The notes beneath the pieces are model-generated. The model ran no database searches, was not told where the DNA came from, and saw only the letters and a list, made by a program, of their open reading frames with translations. The position numbers were made by a program, and so were the translations under genes. A stretch of 64,000 nt of DNA from Tatumella morbirosei (lineage in GTDB: Bacteria > Pseudomonadota > Gammaproteobacteria > Enterobacterales > Enterobacteriaceae), in the NCBI RefSeq assembly GCF_000757425.2, contig NZ_JPKR02000004.1, positions 496,001 to 560,000 of the forward strand, given 5' to 3'. Numbering within the stretch: the stretch's first letter is position 1; the number at the start of each line of letters is the position of its first letter. Positions 38,185 to 46,839 of this stretch are shown here, piece after piece.

Positions 38185-39225
38185 TTAGTGATGTTTCAGA
38201 AGTGAGATAATTTCCGGGGGATATATGTCCAGTAGCTCGGGAAAACTTTTGCCAATCCCCGCCTCGGTCAGTGCCAGCAGTTGAACCGCAGGACTTCCGG
38301 GTTCGGCCTCACTAAACCAGTGTCTTAACTGCTGTAAATATTCTAATGCCTCATCTCTGTGGCGAATCACCAGACGACTGGCAGTCTCCGGGGCCGGTAT
38401 GACTGGTTGTCGGGTAACCGCATTGGTTTCCTCCGGTTCCGGTATGCAGGAAAATTGCTCCGTTGACGAAATAGCAGGATGAGCGGCATGTTGACCAGAG
38501 TTAAAAAGTGACAGCAATCCGGCAAGCCGGTTGATATCCGGAGCCAGAGGGGCGAGATTTATCTGTAACTGTTGCTGTAATAATTCCAGCATCTCCCCGG
38601 CCTGCCGTAGTGCAATGATTTCCGGACAGTCTGTTGTCTGCCAGTGTTCAGATAAGCGGGCGGCAGTGTCGGCCGATACCGTACCGCGGCTGGCTGGCAG
38701 GGTTCGGGCTTTTTCATATTCCCCGATGGTCATTTGTATCCCTGCCGTTTTAGGCAGAGGGTAGTGACGAATATCGGCGAGCAGCCCTTGCGGATCTTCA
38801 AGTTCCGCAAAAGCATTGGCCCGAATCTGTGGAATAAACTCTTCGTCGTCGTATAACTGAGGGTGAAGCTGTTCCGGCCAACGTTTTAGCAGCTCAAGTA
38901 ATGCCTGAATCCCCCCGGCCAGAGCGGACAGGCCTGTGGCTTTTATCCGGCAACGCATCAGGATAATAATCAACCGGATGTCTTTACTGTTAGTCAGTAG
39001 CCTGCTGGCTAAGCTGGCACAATCCGTCCAGTTCACTGGTTCTGCCGCTTCGTAATAGTCTCCGTATTCTGTGTCAGATTTTGGCCGCAGGCTGGCCTGT
39101 AGCAGTAGAAATTGCGGGTCATCATCAGGATTGTCACCACAAGGGGAAAGCGGGCTGACCGGGAGATATAAAGCCCGGTAGTCTGTATCGGGTGGTGGTA
39201 AATCCGGGAATTTCGCCTGTGTCAT
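38185..39225 (-). CDS. tssA: T6SS protein TssA
   Basis: TssA primes and coordinates sheath polymerisation at the baseplate. 346 residues. The ImpA-type N-terminal domain is seen in SPLSPCGDNPDDDPQFLLLQ, YGDYYEAAEPVNWTDCASLA and LKRWPEQLHPQLYDDEEF. The C-terminus (LAYLQQLRHWFSEAEPGSP-like region) is of the short class. It overlaps tssG by 4 bases. Confidence 0.9.
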   Translation of the reverse strand: MTQAKFPDLPPPDTDYRALYLPVSPLSPCGDNPDDDPQFLLLQASLRPKSDTEYGDYYEAAEPVNWTDCASLASRLLTNSKDIRLIIILMRCRIKATGLSALAGGIQALLELLKRWPEQLHPQLYDDEEFIPQIRANAFAELEDPQGLLADIRHYPLPKTAGIQMTIGEYEKARTLPASRGTVSADTAARLSEHWQTTDCPEIIALRQAGEMLELLQQQLQINLAPLAPDINRLAGLLSLFNSGQHAAHPAISSTEQFSCIPEPEETNAVTRQPVIPAPETASRLVIRHRDEALEYLQQLRHWFSEAEPGSPAVQLLALTEAGIGKSFPELLDIYPPEIISLLKHH

Positions 39226-40259
39226 GATAATTCCTGTGAATTTGAATCGCCGCAGATTTCCGGCTCAAAGCACATTCCGGCCAGTGGCAGATAGGAGGGA
39301 AGACGTTCAAGCCATACCGCATGCCCAAGCTGATGGCTGCCATTCAGACTGGCCAGTGGTACTTCGCTGGCGGAAAGTAGCAGCCGGACGTCCCAGCAAT
39401 ATTCCAGCCCAGTGAAAAAGCGTACCCATTCCCTGAGCACCGGCAGGTCTCTTCCCCACGGAGTGAAAGAGAGATAATCATTCAGTGACAGAGGGCCAAT
39501 GATTAACCGGAATTTATGCTGTCTGTCCATCAGCTTGTCACCCAGTATCGCCCCATCGCCGAGCGTACACGCAGTATGCGGATGACCGAGAGAGGTGTGG
39601 TCGGCCGGGTCCAGAGAAATCCACTGCGATACATATTCTTCAACCCTTGCCGGGAAACCAAAATAGTGTTGCAGAGTATTCGCCAGAGCTTCCGGATTTC
39701 GGGCTTCACGTAATAAATGAGAGACAGCTGAAAGCTGGGCATGTGCCGGTAGCCGGGCCGCGTCTTGTTGCGGGAATGTCAGGCCCGCCAGACAACTGAG
39801 ACGGGCAGAAAACAACTCATCCTGAGAGTTATCCAGAGTTGCGCAGTCCTGGCACACAAACCAGGCCCGGTAAAACAATGATAATGCGCGGTGATGGAAG
39901 ATATCGGTAAAATCATTCAGCACCGGGTCCTGACGACTGGTCCTTAAATAGGCCATTTCAGTCAGGTGTAATGGCAGAATACTGTGCGGGCCCCAGACTC
40001 CCAGTGAGTACAGCGAAATTTCCGGGCAGGCGGTATTGTCACTCAGCCCGGCAATTTCACCGGGCGGAAACAGTAAACTGGCGGTCTGTTTGAGACGGAA
40101 GGGATCTTCAGCCGGCAGACCGGCCGTCCCTGGCGCAGGGGCCGCAGGTGAACGCGCTGCAATGACCCGCATCAGACTGATAAACCCGCTGTTCCACGGG
40201 GCGGCGCTGTTATACCAGTGGCTAAGGTCGCCGGTCCGGGGGCTGTTTAGCTGAGTCAT
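39222..40259 (-). CDS. tssG: T6SS baseplate protein TssG
   Basis: TssG forms the baseplate wedge with TssE, TssF and TssK. 345 residues. Typical segments are FRLKQTASLLFPPGEIAGL, the HRALSLFYRAWF helix and LGDGAILGDKLMDRQHKFRL, followed by the family's C-terminal wedge-like part. It overlaps tssF by 4 bases and tssA by 4 bases, so the three are translationally coupled. Confidence 0.92.
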   Translation of the reverse strand: MTQLNSPRTGDLSHWYNSAAPWNSGFISLMRVIAARSPAAPAPGTAGLPAEDPFRLKQTASLLFPPGEIAGLSDNTACPEISLYSLGVWGPHSILPLHLTEMAYLRTSRQDPVLNDFTDIFHHRALSLFYRAWFVCQDCATLDNSQDELFSARLSCLAGLTFPQQDAARLPAHAQLSAVSHLLREARNPEALANTLQHYFGFPARVEEYVSQWISLDPADHTSLGHPHTACTLGDGAILGDKLMDRQHKFRLIIGPLSLNDYLSFTPWGRDLPVLREWVRFFTGLEYCWDVRLLLSASEVPLASLNGSHQLGHAVWLERLPSYLPLAGMCFEPEICGDSNSQELS

Positions 40260-42126
40260 AATATGCCTCGCTTACCGGGCCTTGCGGGCCACCGACCAAT
40301 ACAACCGCGTTGTACAGACCAGAGCCAGGTTTCGGTGAACACGTTGATTGCCGCATGCCTGGAAAGATAATTTTCCATCACCAGACCAAATAACCAGGGA
40401 CTGCAACCGGAAAAGCCTTGTTCATCAATCGTCAGGGTACAACGGACCCCGCGACCATAGTTGAGTAGTCCATCTCCCTTCAGTCTGCGGGTTACCGCTT
40501 CTGTACGACATCCTGTCAGGCTGTTTATCTGTGTCGCGGCTTGTGGGTCATCCCCGCGGGTATATAAATGCAGTAACTCCCGTAGTGCCTCTGCGCCGGC
40601 AGGCGCTGTGACCCCGGTAAAGGGCAGGTAATTCAGGCTTAGCTGGCGGATAAGCTGCCAGGCTGATTCTCCGGTAGCCAACGGGGGGCGGGGAGCAGTT
40701 ACCGGAATGACAAACCGTGCGGCTGACACCGGTACGCCTTCCGGCATGGTTAATCCGCAAGTCGCATCACTGGTTAACTGCCGCGGCCAATCCCGGTTGG
40801 TGACCATCGCTTCGACCCTCAGATACCGAAGATCGTCACAGTAGGGAGCATCATGCTGGTCGACCAGAGAGATAAACAGTTCGGTACCCTGATATTGACT
40901 CACTGGCGAATGTCCGCCCGTTGGCTGAAGCGTCGGTTTCCTTTGCAGTGAAAAATAGCGTCCGCCAGGGCCCGGTGAGTTATGCCGGGTCTGATACAAA
41001 GGTTTAAACATCATTTCCGTACGGTGATTGCCGTCCATACCGCTGACGCTCTCCACCGAGAACACTTCATACTCCATCGGGTTGCAGCGATCGGGGACGA
41101 GATGAAAACTATTTTTGGCGCGATCAATCACCGTCTGATCGAGTTGCTTCGGGAACAGATTAATCACCGGGGTACAATACAGTAAGAAGCGGCTCGCATT
41201 GACATGAGCTATCAGATGTTGCGGCAGTTCTTTCAGCAGGATAATGATGTCGGCCTGATTGCTGTGGATGTTTTTTAAACCGTGCGCCAGTTGCCGCAGG
41301 GTAAAAAATAAAAACGCTGACGGAAACAGAAATATTCCTGCAGCAGATGATGGCCGTGAAACATATTCCAGCGAACCGGCAACAGGCTTTGTTCTGCAGA
41401 CAACCCTTCGAAACAGAGCGCTTCCCGGCCAGCCATCATAGTGGGCTGTTGGTTGTCCTCCCCGATAATGCACACTGCTACACACTGACGATGTATCAGT
41501 TCAAACAACTGCGAAACAATATGCTCGTCTCCCTGAATGTAAAACGGCAGATTGTCCGGCCCTTCAATGGCAGAAAAAGTCTGCTCCCCCGCCAGCTCTA
41601 ACCGGAGTCGCAGTGCCCCTTTGCAGTCAGAAATATCTACAGGTCCGGCAGAGAGCGTTTCCAGGGTGGCGGGGAGGGTGCTCAGGCTGGCCGCACTGAG
41701 GGTCAGTGGCCAGAGCGTCACCGGCTGGCTGTTGCGGAATTCGCAGCGGATATTGTGGCCCGGTAACAGTTTACTCCGTATGGCTGTGTGGCGTGGGACG
41801 GTATAGCCCCGGGATAAATCGCCGGCTTGCAGGTCCGGTGTCAGTTGGACTATGCCCATCGATGGCGTCGGCGCGGTAAACTCAGGGCAGAGGATATCCA
41901 GCAGTCGCTGAGTAAACTCCGGGAATCCGGTATCCAGTTTTATCTGTGTACGGGCAGACAAAAAGCAGAAAGCCTCGATCATCCGTTCGACATAAGGATC
42001 GGCGATCCCCGCCCCCTCTATTCCCAGACGACCGGCAATGTGCGGATGTTTAGCGGCGAACTCCAGTGCCATTTCGCGCATGAAGGTGAGTTCGCGGTTG
42101 TAATATTCAAGAAATTGTTGTTCCAC
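40256..42126 (-). pseudogene. tssF: T6SS baseplate protein TssF, interrupted by a -1 shift in a T6 run
   Basis: TssF is the main baseplate wedge protein. The start is GTG 42126 (AGGGA five bases upstream), giving VEQQFLEYYNRELTFMREMA. The zero frame runs to 41275 and ends in a non-TssF tail. The true C-terminal part, from FTLRQLAHGLKNIHSNQADI, is in the -1 frame and runs to 40256. The switch point is TTTTTTA (minus strand of 41302-41308), preceded by YFCFRQRFYF. One more T, or a -1 slip on U UUU UUA, restores about 623 residues, the usual TssF size. The open frame upstream of 42126 is not TssF. Confidence 0.88.
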
Positions 42127-42609
42127 GGCGTTCCCTGCCTGGCTGTTAATGAATGACAGTCCCTCATTCCGGTCAGGGTAACGGTCGCCTGTCATATATT
42201 CAGATACTTTTTGTCTCTGACTAAAACCACGGGTCTGCGGGAAAACAGCAACAGTCATTCCGTTATTGTTGCCGTACCCGTAATACTTACCCGCTGGAGT
42301 TATTGATCTGTTAATCAATGATTGAATTAAACCCGGTGATAAGCAGCCATAACTCTTCGTCAGTCTCTTATCGCTGGTGATAATGATTCTATTATCGCTT
42401 TCTGTCATGCGGGAAGATAAGCCGAAAGTCTTTTTTTATTTTTTTAGGAATTTGCATCGGGCTGTTTTCTTAAATTAATCCTGATGTGAACAGGATGTTT
42501 TTATTTGGTCAGTGGTTTAGTTATTCTCTGCCGCGAAGTGAAATGGATATCACTGCAGTCTTATTGTTGAAAATAGGTACTGCGCTTACGTCAGACAGGA
42601 TGAGTTATT
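42127..42609. other. Divergent intergenic region between tssF and clpV
   Basis: 483 bases without a supportable gene. The tssF frame stays open leftward of its start by chance. The region must hold both divergent T6SS promoters; its middle is AT-rich with T-runs near 42425-42450. I see no sigma-54 consensus and no clear operator. Confidence 0.5.
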
Positions 42610-45255
42610 ATGGAAATCTCCAGAAGAACGTTATTCGGAAAACTGAATCCGCTACTCTCAGAGACTCTGGAGCGTGGAACGGATCTCTGTCGTCTGAAGG
42701 GGAATCCTGAAGTAGAGTTAGTACACTGGCTGAATATTTTATTAATGCAACCAGACAGTGACCTGCAATGTGTCCTGCGCTTTTTTGCTGTGGATCATGC
42801 GCAGCTGGAAACGGATATTTTGCTGACCCTGGGCCGGTTACCTGCCGGGTCTGCTTCGGTAAGCGATTTTTCGCCGCTCATCGATCAGACGATAGAAAGT
42901 GCCTGGATGATTGCCAGTCTGGAAGACGCACCCGCCCCGCTGATTCACAGTGGGCATCTGTTAGTCACATTGCTCACTCAGCCTGAATTGTGTCGGGCGT
43001 TACTGGCTATTTCGCGGGTTTTTGCTGTGTTATCAGCCGATGAAATCCGCCGACAGTTTACCACTATCACCGCACACTCGCCGGAACGTCAGTTTACGGC
43101 GAATCCGGAGACCCTGCCGGGTCATCATGAAATCAGCCATCAGAGTTCATCGCTTAATAACGCACTGGCCATTTACACCTCAGATCTTACGTTACTTGCG
43201 GGTCAGGGGAAAATTGACCCGGTCTGCGGGCGGGACAATGAAATCACCAGCCTGATTGATGTGCTGTTGCGCCGCAGGCAAAACAATCCATTGCTGGTGG
43301 GGGAGGCCGGTGTTGGAAAAACTGCGGTGGCAGAAGGCCTGGCGCTGGCGATTGCTGCCGGTGAAGTTCCGCCACAGCTCAGTGATGCCCGGATACTGGC
43401 CGTCGATCTGGTGGCTTTAACCGCCGGTGCCGGAACCCGGGGAGAGTTTGAAGCTCGTCTGAAGGCAGTGTTGGAGGCTGCGACACAGTCGGTGTGGCCG
43501 GTGATTTTGTTTATTGATGAAATCCATACTCTGATGGGAGCCGGTGGGGCTGCCGGTACAGGTGACGCCGCAAATCTGATGAAACCTATGCTGGCCAGAG
43601 GCGATTTACGGACGATAGGCGCGACCACCCGCGGGGAATTCAAACGTTATATCGAAAAAGATCCCGCATTTTCCCGCCGCTTTCAGGTCATCAGGATCGA
43701 AGAACCGTCAGAAGATCTGGCCATACAGATGCTCAGGGGGGTCTTACCGGTGCTTGAACAGCACCACCATGTTCTGATCACAGACCAGGCCGTCCGGGCT
43801 GCCGTCAGGCTCTCTTACCGTTATCTTCCGGAACGGCAGCTACCGGATAAAGCCATTAGTCTGCTGGATACGGCCTGCGCCAGAACAGCTGTGGCGGAAT
43901 ATACACCACCGGCAGCACTGCAACGGCTGCGGTTTCTGGCGGAGTCAGCGCACAGAGAGCTGGCACTGACCGACTCCCCTCGTCGTCTGGCCGGAATGAC
44001 AGCAGATCCGCTGCAGTTACAGGAACAGATTGCCCGCTATAACACTGAGGCTGACATCATTGAACAACGCTGGCGCCAGCAATGTCAGCAGTTGTCTGTA
44101 ATCCGTGAGTTGCGTTCACAATGGCAATCTGCCGAAGGGGAACAACAGCAAAATCTGGAACAGCAGTTACAGCAACTGCAGCCGGATCTCAGTGATCAAC
44201 AGGCTACCCCGGTTCTGGTGCGGACTGAAGTTAATGCCGCTGCAGTGGCCGATATTGTTGCCCAGTGGACCGGTATTCCTGTGGGGCGGGTCCTTAAAGA
44301 CGATCTGCAGGCGTTGCAGGAACTGCCTGATAAGCTAAACCGCAGAGTACGTGGTCAGGTTCATGCCACGCAGCAACTGAGCAAAAATATCAGCATTGCC
44401 AAAGCAGGACTGGCAGACCCGCAAAAACCCTGTGGGGTGTTTCTGCTGACCGGCCCGTCAGGCGTTGGCAAAACTGAAACGGCATTGGCGCTGGCGGCGG
44501 AGTTATACGGTGGCGAGCAGCATTTAATCACCATCAATATGAGTGAATATCAGGAAGCCCATAGTATTTCTGGGCTGAAAGGTTCACCCCCGGGTTATGT
44601 GGGCTATGGCGAGGGCGGGGTTCTGACTGAAGCCGTACGGCGCAGACCTTACAGCGTGGTACTACTCGATGAGATTGAAAAAGCCCACTCTGATATTCAT
44701 GAGCTGTTTTTTCAGGTGTTTGATAAAGGGCGAATGGAGGATGGCGAAGGGCGACAGATAGATTTCCGGAATACACTCATTTTAATGACCAGCAACATCG
44801 GCAGTGAATTACTGGCGAATACGACAGAGGAGGCAGAGAGTACTTTACTGACAGAACAATTGTACCCGGAACTACTCAACTATTTCCCCGCTGCGTTTTT
44901 GGGAAGAGTCTGCGTGATACCATATTTCCCACTGTCTTCAGGGGTACTTAAAGATATTGTCCGGAGTCAGATGGATAAAGTCTCTGCGCGTTTCTTTCAG
45001 CAGCACAATATGAGTCTGAAATACTCTGAGTCGTTACTGAATTATATTATTAACCTTAGCCGGACAACAGGTTCTGGTGCGCGAGGCATTATCCATGTGA
45101 TTGAACGGAAAGTATTACCGGTAATAGCCGCTTATATTTTGTCACCGTCCAGTCCGGATGTAATAGCGGTTGAGGGTGTGATGGTCAGCTATTCTGATGC
45201 TGATGGAGTGACAGTGAATCCTCACGGGACCTCGCAAGAGGGAATAACTGAATAA
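42610..45255 (+). CDS. clpV: T6SS sheath-recycling ATPase ClpV (TssH)
   Basis: ClpV is the AAA+ unfoldase that disassembles contracted TssB/TssC sheaths. 881 residues: a Clp-N-like domain (1-160), then two AAA modules. First module: Walker A GEAGVGKTAVAEG near residue 235, Walker B ILFIDEIHTLMGAGG. Second: Walker A GPSGVGKTETALA near residue 617, Walker B VVLLDEIEKAHSDIHE. QLSKNISIAKAGLADPQKP is typical of ClpV. It starts the rightward part of the cluster, behind AGGATGAG. Confidence 0.95.
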   Translation: MEISRRTLFGKLNPLLSETLERGTDLCRLKGNPEVELVHWLNILLMQPDSDLQCVLRFFAVDHAQLETDILLTLGRLPAGSASVSDFSPLIDQTIESAWMIASLEDAPAPLIHSGHLLVTLLTQPELCRALLAISRVFAVLSADEIRRQFTTITAHSPERQFTANPETLPGHHEISHQSSSLNNALAIYTSDLTLLAGQGKIDPVCGRDNEITSLIDVLLRRRQNNPLLVGEAGVGKTAVAEGLALAIAAGEVPPQLSDARILAVDLVALTAGAGTRGEFEARLKAVLEAATQSVWPVILFIDEIHTLMGAGGAAGTGDAANLMKPMLARGDLRTIGATTRGEFKRYIEKDPAFSRRFQVIRIEEPSEDLAIQMLRGVLPVLEQHHHVLITDQAVRAAVRLSYRYLPERQLPDKAISLLDTACARTAVAEYTPPAALQRLRFLAESAHRELALTDSPRRLAGMTADPLQLQEQIARYNTEADIIEQRWRQQCQQLSVIRELRSQWQSAEGEQQQNLEQQLQQLQPDLSDQQATPVLVRTEVNAAAVADIVAQWTGIPVGRVLKDDLQALQELPDKLNRRVRGQVHATQQLSKNISIAKAGLADPQKPCGVFLLTGPSGVGKTETALALAAELYGGEQHLITINMSEYQEAHSISGLKGSPPGYVGYGEGGVLTEAVRRRPYSVVLLDEIEKAHSDIHELFFQVFDKGRMEDGEGRQIDFRNTLILMTSNIGSELLANTTEEAESTLLTEQLYPELLNYFPAAFLGRVCVIPYFPLSSGVLKDIVRSQMDKVSARFFQQHNMSLKYSESLLNYIINLSRTTGSGARGIIHVIERKVLPVIAAYILSPSSPDVIAVEGVMVSYSDADGVTVNPHGTSQEGITE

Positions 45256-45322
45256 TCCGCCAGGATGCCGTAATACATTGTCGTGTTTTGCTCTGTTGAA
45301 TATCATTAAATAGGGAATTTTT

Positions 45323-45877
45323 ATGAAAATAACAAAGTTATCTGCAACTCTGCTGGTTTTAATCCCGGCAATATCATTACCTGTTTCTGCGTTACAGGTT
45401 GGTCAGGGGCTGGTGACCTTTAATGGTGAGGTGGTGACGGATACCTGCACTATTGAGAATGATAACCTGGTCGTGTTACTGCCTACTGTTTCCAGCCAGT
45501 CTATGCAAACCGCGGGTATTGAAGCGGGCATCAAAAACTTCAATATCAAGGTCAAAGACTGCCCCGGCTCCTTTAAGAAAGTCCAGGCACATTTTGAACC
45601 GCTCGGCAGTATCGGCACCGGAGAGATTAACTATAAGACCTGGAACCTGGTCAACGATTATACCGCTACCAGCGGGACCACCAATGCGGCCACCAATGTT
45701 GAGGTGAGGTTATTTAACTCAGACCATACACAAATCCGTCCGGGCGATACCGGCGCAGAAGTGGATGTTGTGAACGGTGCCGCCACCATGACTTATGCCG
45801 GGGGTTATTACTCTACCGGCGCTGTCGGGGCTGGTATGGTTAGTGCACATATCGTTTATACGCTGGCTTATCCGTAA
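45323..45877 (+). CDS. Major fimbrial subunit (type 1-like pilin)
   Basis: 184 residues with a signal peptide (LSATLLVLIPAISLPVSA). The pilin fold is marked by TFNGEVVTDTCTIEN, with the first Cys near residue 43, a second Cys in VKDCPGS and the C-terminal strand AHIVYTLAYP with penultimate aromatic Tyr. It is the first gene of a four-gene chaperone-usher operon lodged between clpV and tssB. Confidence 0.85.
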   Translation: MKITKLSATLLVLIPAISLPVSALQVGQGLVTFNGEVVTDTCTIENDNLVVLLPTVSSQSMQTAGIEAGIKNFNIKVKDCPGSFKKVQAHFEPLGSIGTGEINYKTWNLVNDYTATSGTTNAATNVEVRLFNSDHTQIRPGDTGAEVDVVNGAATMTYAGGYYSTGAVGAGMVSAHIVYTLAYP

Positions 45878-45966
45878 CCCGCATCACCGATATACGTTAA
45901 GCCCGGGGGCAGGAGTTCAGGTTTCCTGTTCCCGGAAGGCCCGGTTTCATTTTTTAATCCACGGTT

Positions 45967-46761
45967 ATGAATATGAGATGTTACAAGGCAGTACTCTCAC
46001 CACTGACAGCGTTATTTATGCTACTGGCGGGATTCTCATCACCGGCCAGTTCAGGTGTCACTATCACCGGTACCCGGATCATTTTTCCGGGGGCTGAACG
46101 TGAGGCGACTGTGAGGACAATCAACCGGGGAGGATCTCCGGTACTGGTTCAGGTCTGGGTCGATGATGGCAGTAAGAACGCTGACATTAATACGATGACC
46201 GTGCCATTCACGGTGACTCCCCCGGTCTACCGGATAGACCAAGGGAAAGGTCAGAGTGTGCGGCTTATCTATAACGGAATGAAACTCCCCGACGACCGTG
46301 AATCGGTGTACTGGTTTAATTTGCTGGAAATTCCTGCGGTGAATGAGCAATACCAGCAAAAAGACCGGCTGGAACTGGCTTTTCGCACCAGGATAAAAAT
46401 ATTTTACCGCCCGGCCAGCCTGACGGCAGACAGTACTTTAAATGCCGAAAAACTGCGTTGGACGGTAACGCGCTCGGGTAAATCAGCTGGGGTGTTAGTG
46501 AATAACCCCACTCCTTATTATTTTAATTTTGGTCGGATGCAGGTCAGCGCTGGCAATTCGGTGTATCCGCTGAGCCCCGGGATGGTCGCGCCTTATTCTG
46601 AAGCGGTTTTTTCTCCCACCGGCAAGAAAGGTCTGCCGCAAAATATTAGCTCAATAGATTTTGATTTACTGAATGACCATGGCACTGCGATTACGGGGAA
46701 AGCCTCCTGGCGCGCGCCTGAGGGTTGGTCAGTGAATTTTCCGTCCGCCGATAATTCGTAA
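45967..46761 (+). CDS. Periplasmic fimbrial chaperone (PapD/FimC family)
   Basis: 264 residues with signal peptide (about 30 residues, ending ASS). The family signature GVTITGTRIIFPGAERE starts the first Ig-like domain; YRIDQGKGQSVRLIY carries the strand that donates to pilins and YWFNLLEIP is highly typical. It delivers subunits to the usher that follows. It lies 89 bases after the pilin gene. Confidence 0.9.
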   Translation: MNMRCYKAVLSPLTALFMLLAGFSSPASSGVTITGTRIIFPGAEREATVRTINRGGSPVLVQVWVDDGSKNADINTMTVPFTVTPPVYRIDQGKGQSVRLIYNGMKLPDDRESVYWFNLLEIPAVNEQYQQKDRLELAFRTRIKIFYRPASLTADSTLNAEKLRWTVTRSGKSAGVLVNNPTPYYFNFGRMQVSAGNSVYPLSPGMVAPYSEAVFSPTGKKGLPQNISSIDFDLLNDHGTAITGKASWRAPEGWSVNFPSADNS

Positions 46762-46839
46762 CCGGTGACCGGAACGCCGACAGGATATAGCCGGCAGAAA
46801 CACGATATCCGCTTCAATGAACTGAAAGGAGTCAGAGAG

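Noticed and set aside
42127-42408. 94-residue N-terminal extension of TssF
   Set aside because: The family starts with (M)EQQFLEYYNREL, and GTG 42126 has a good ribosome site. The upstream codons match nothing.
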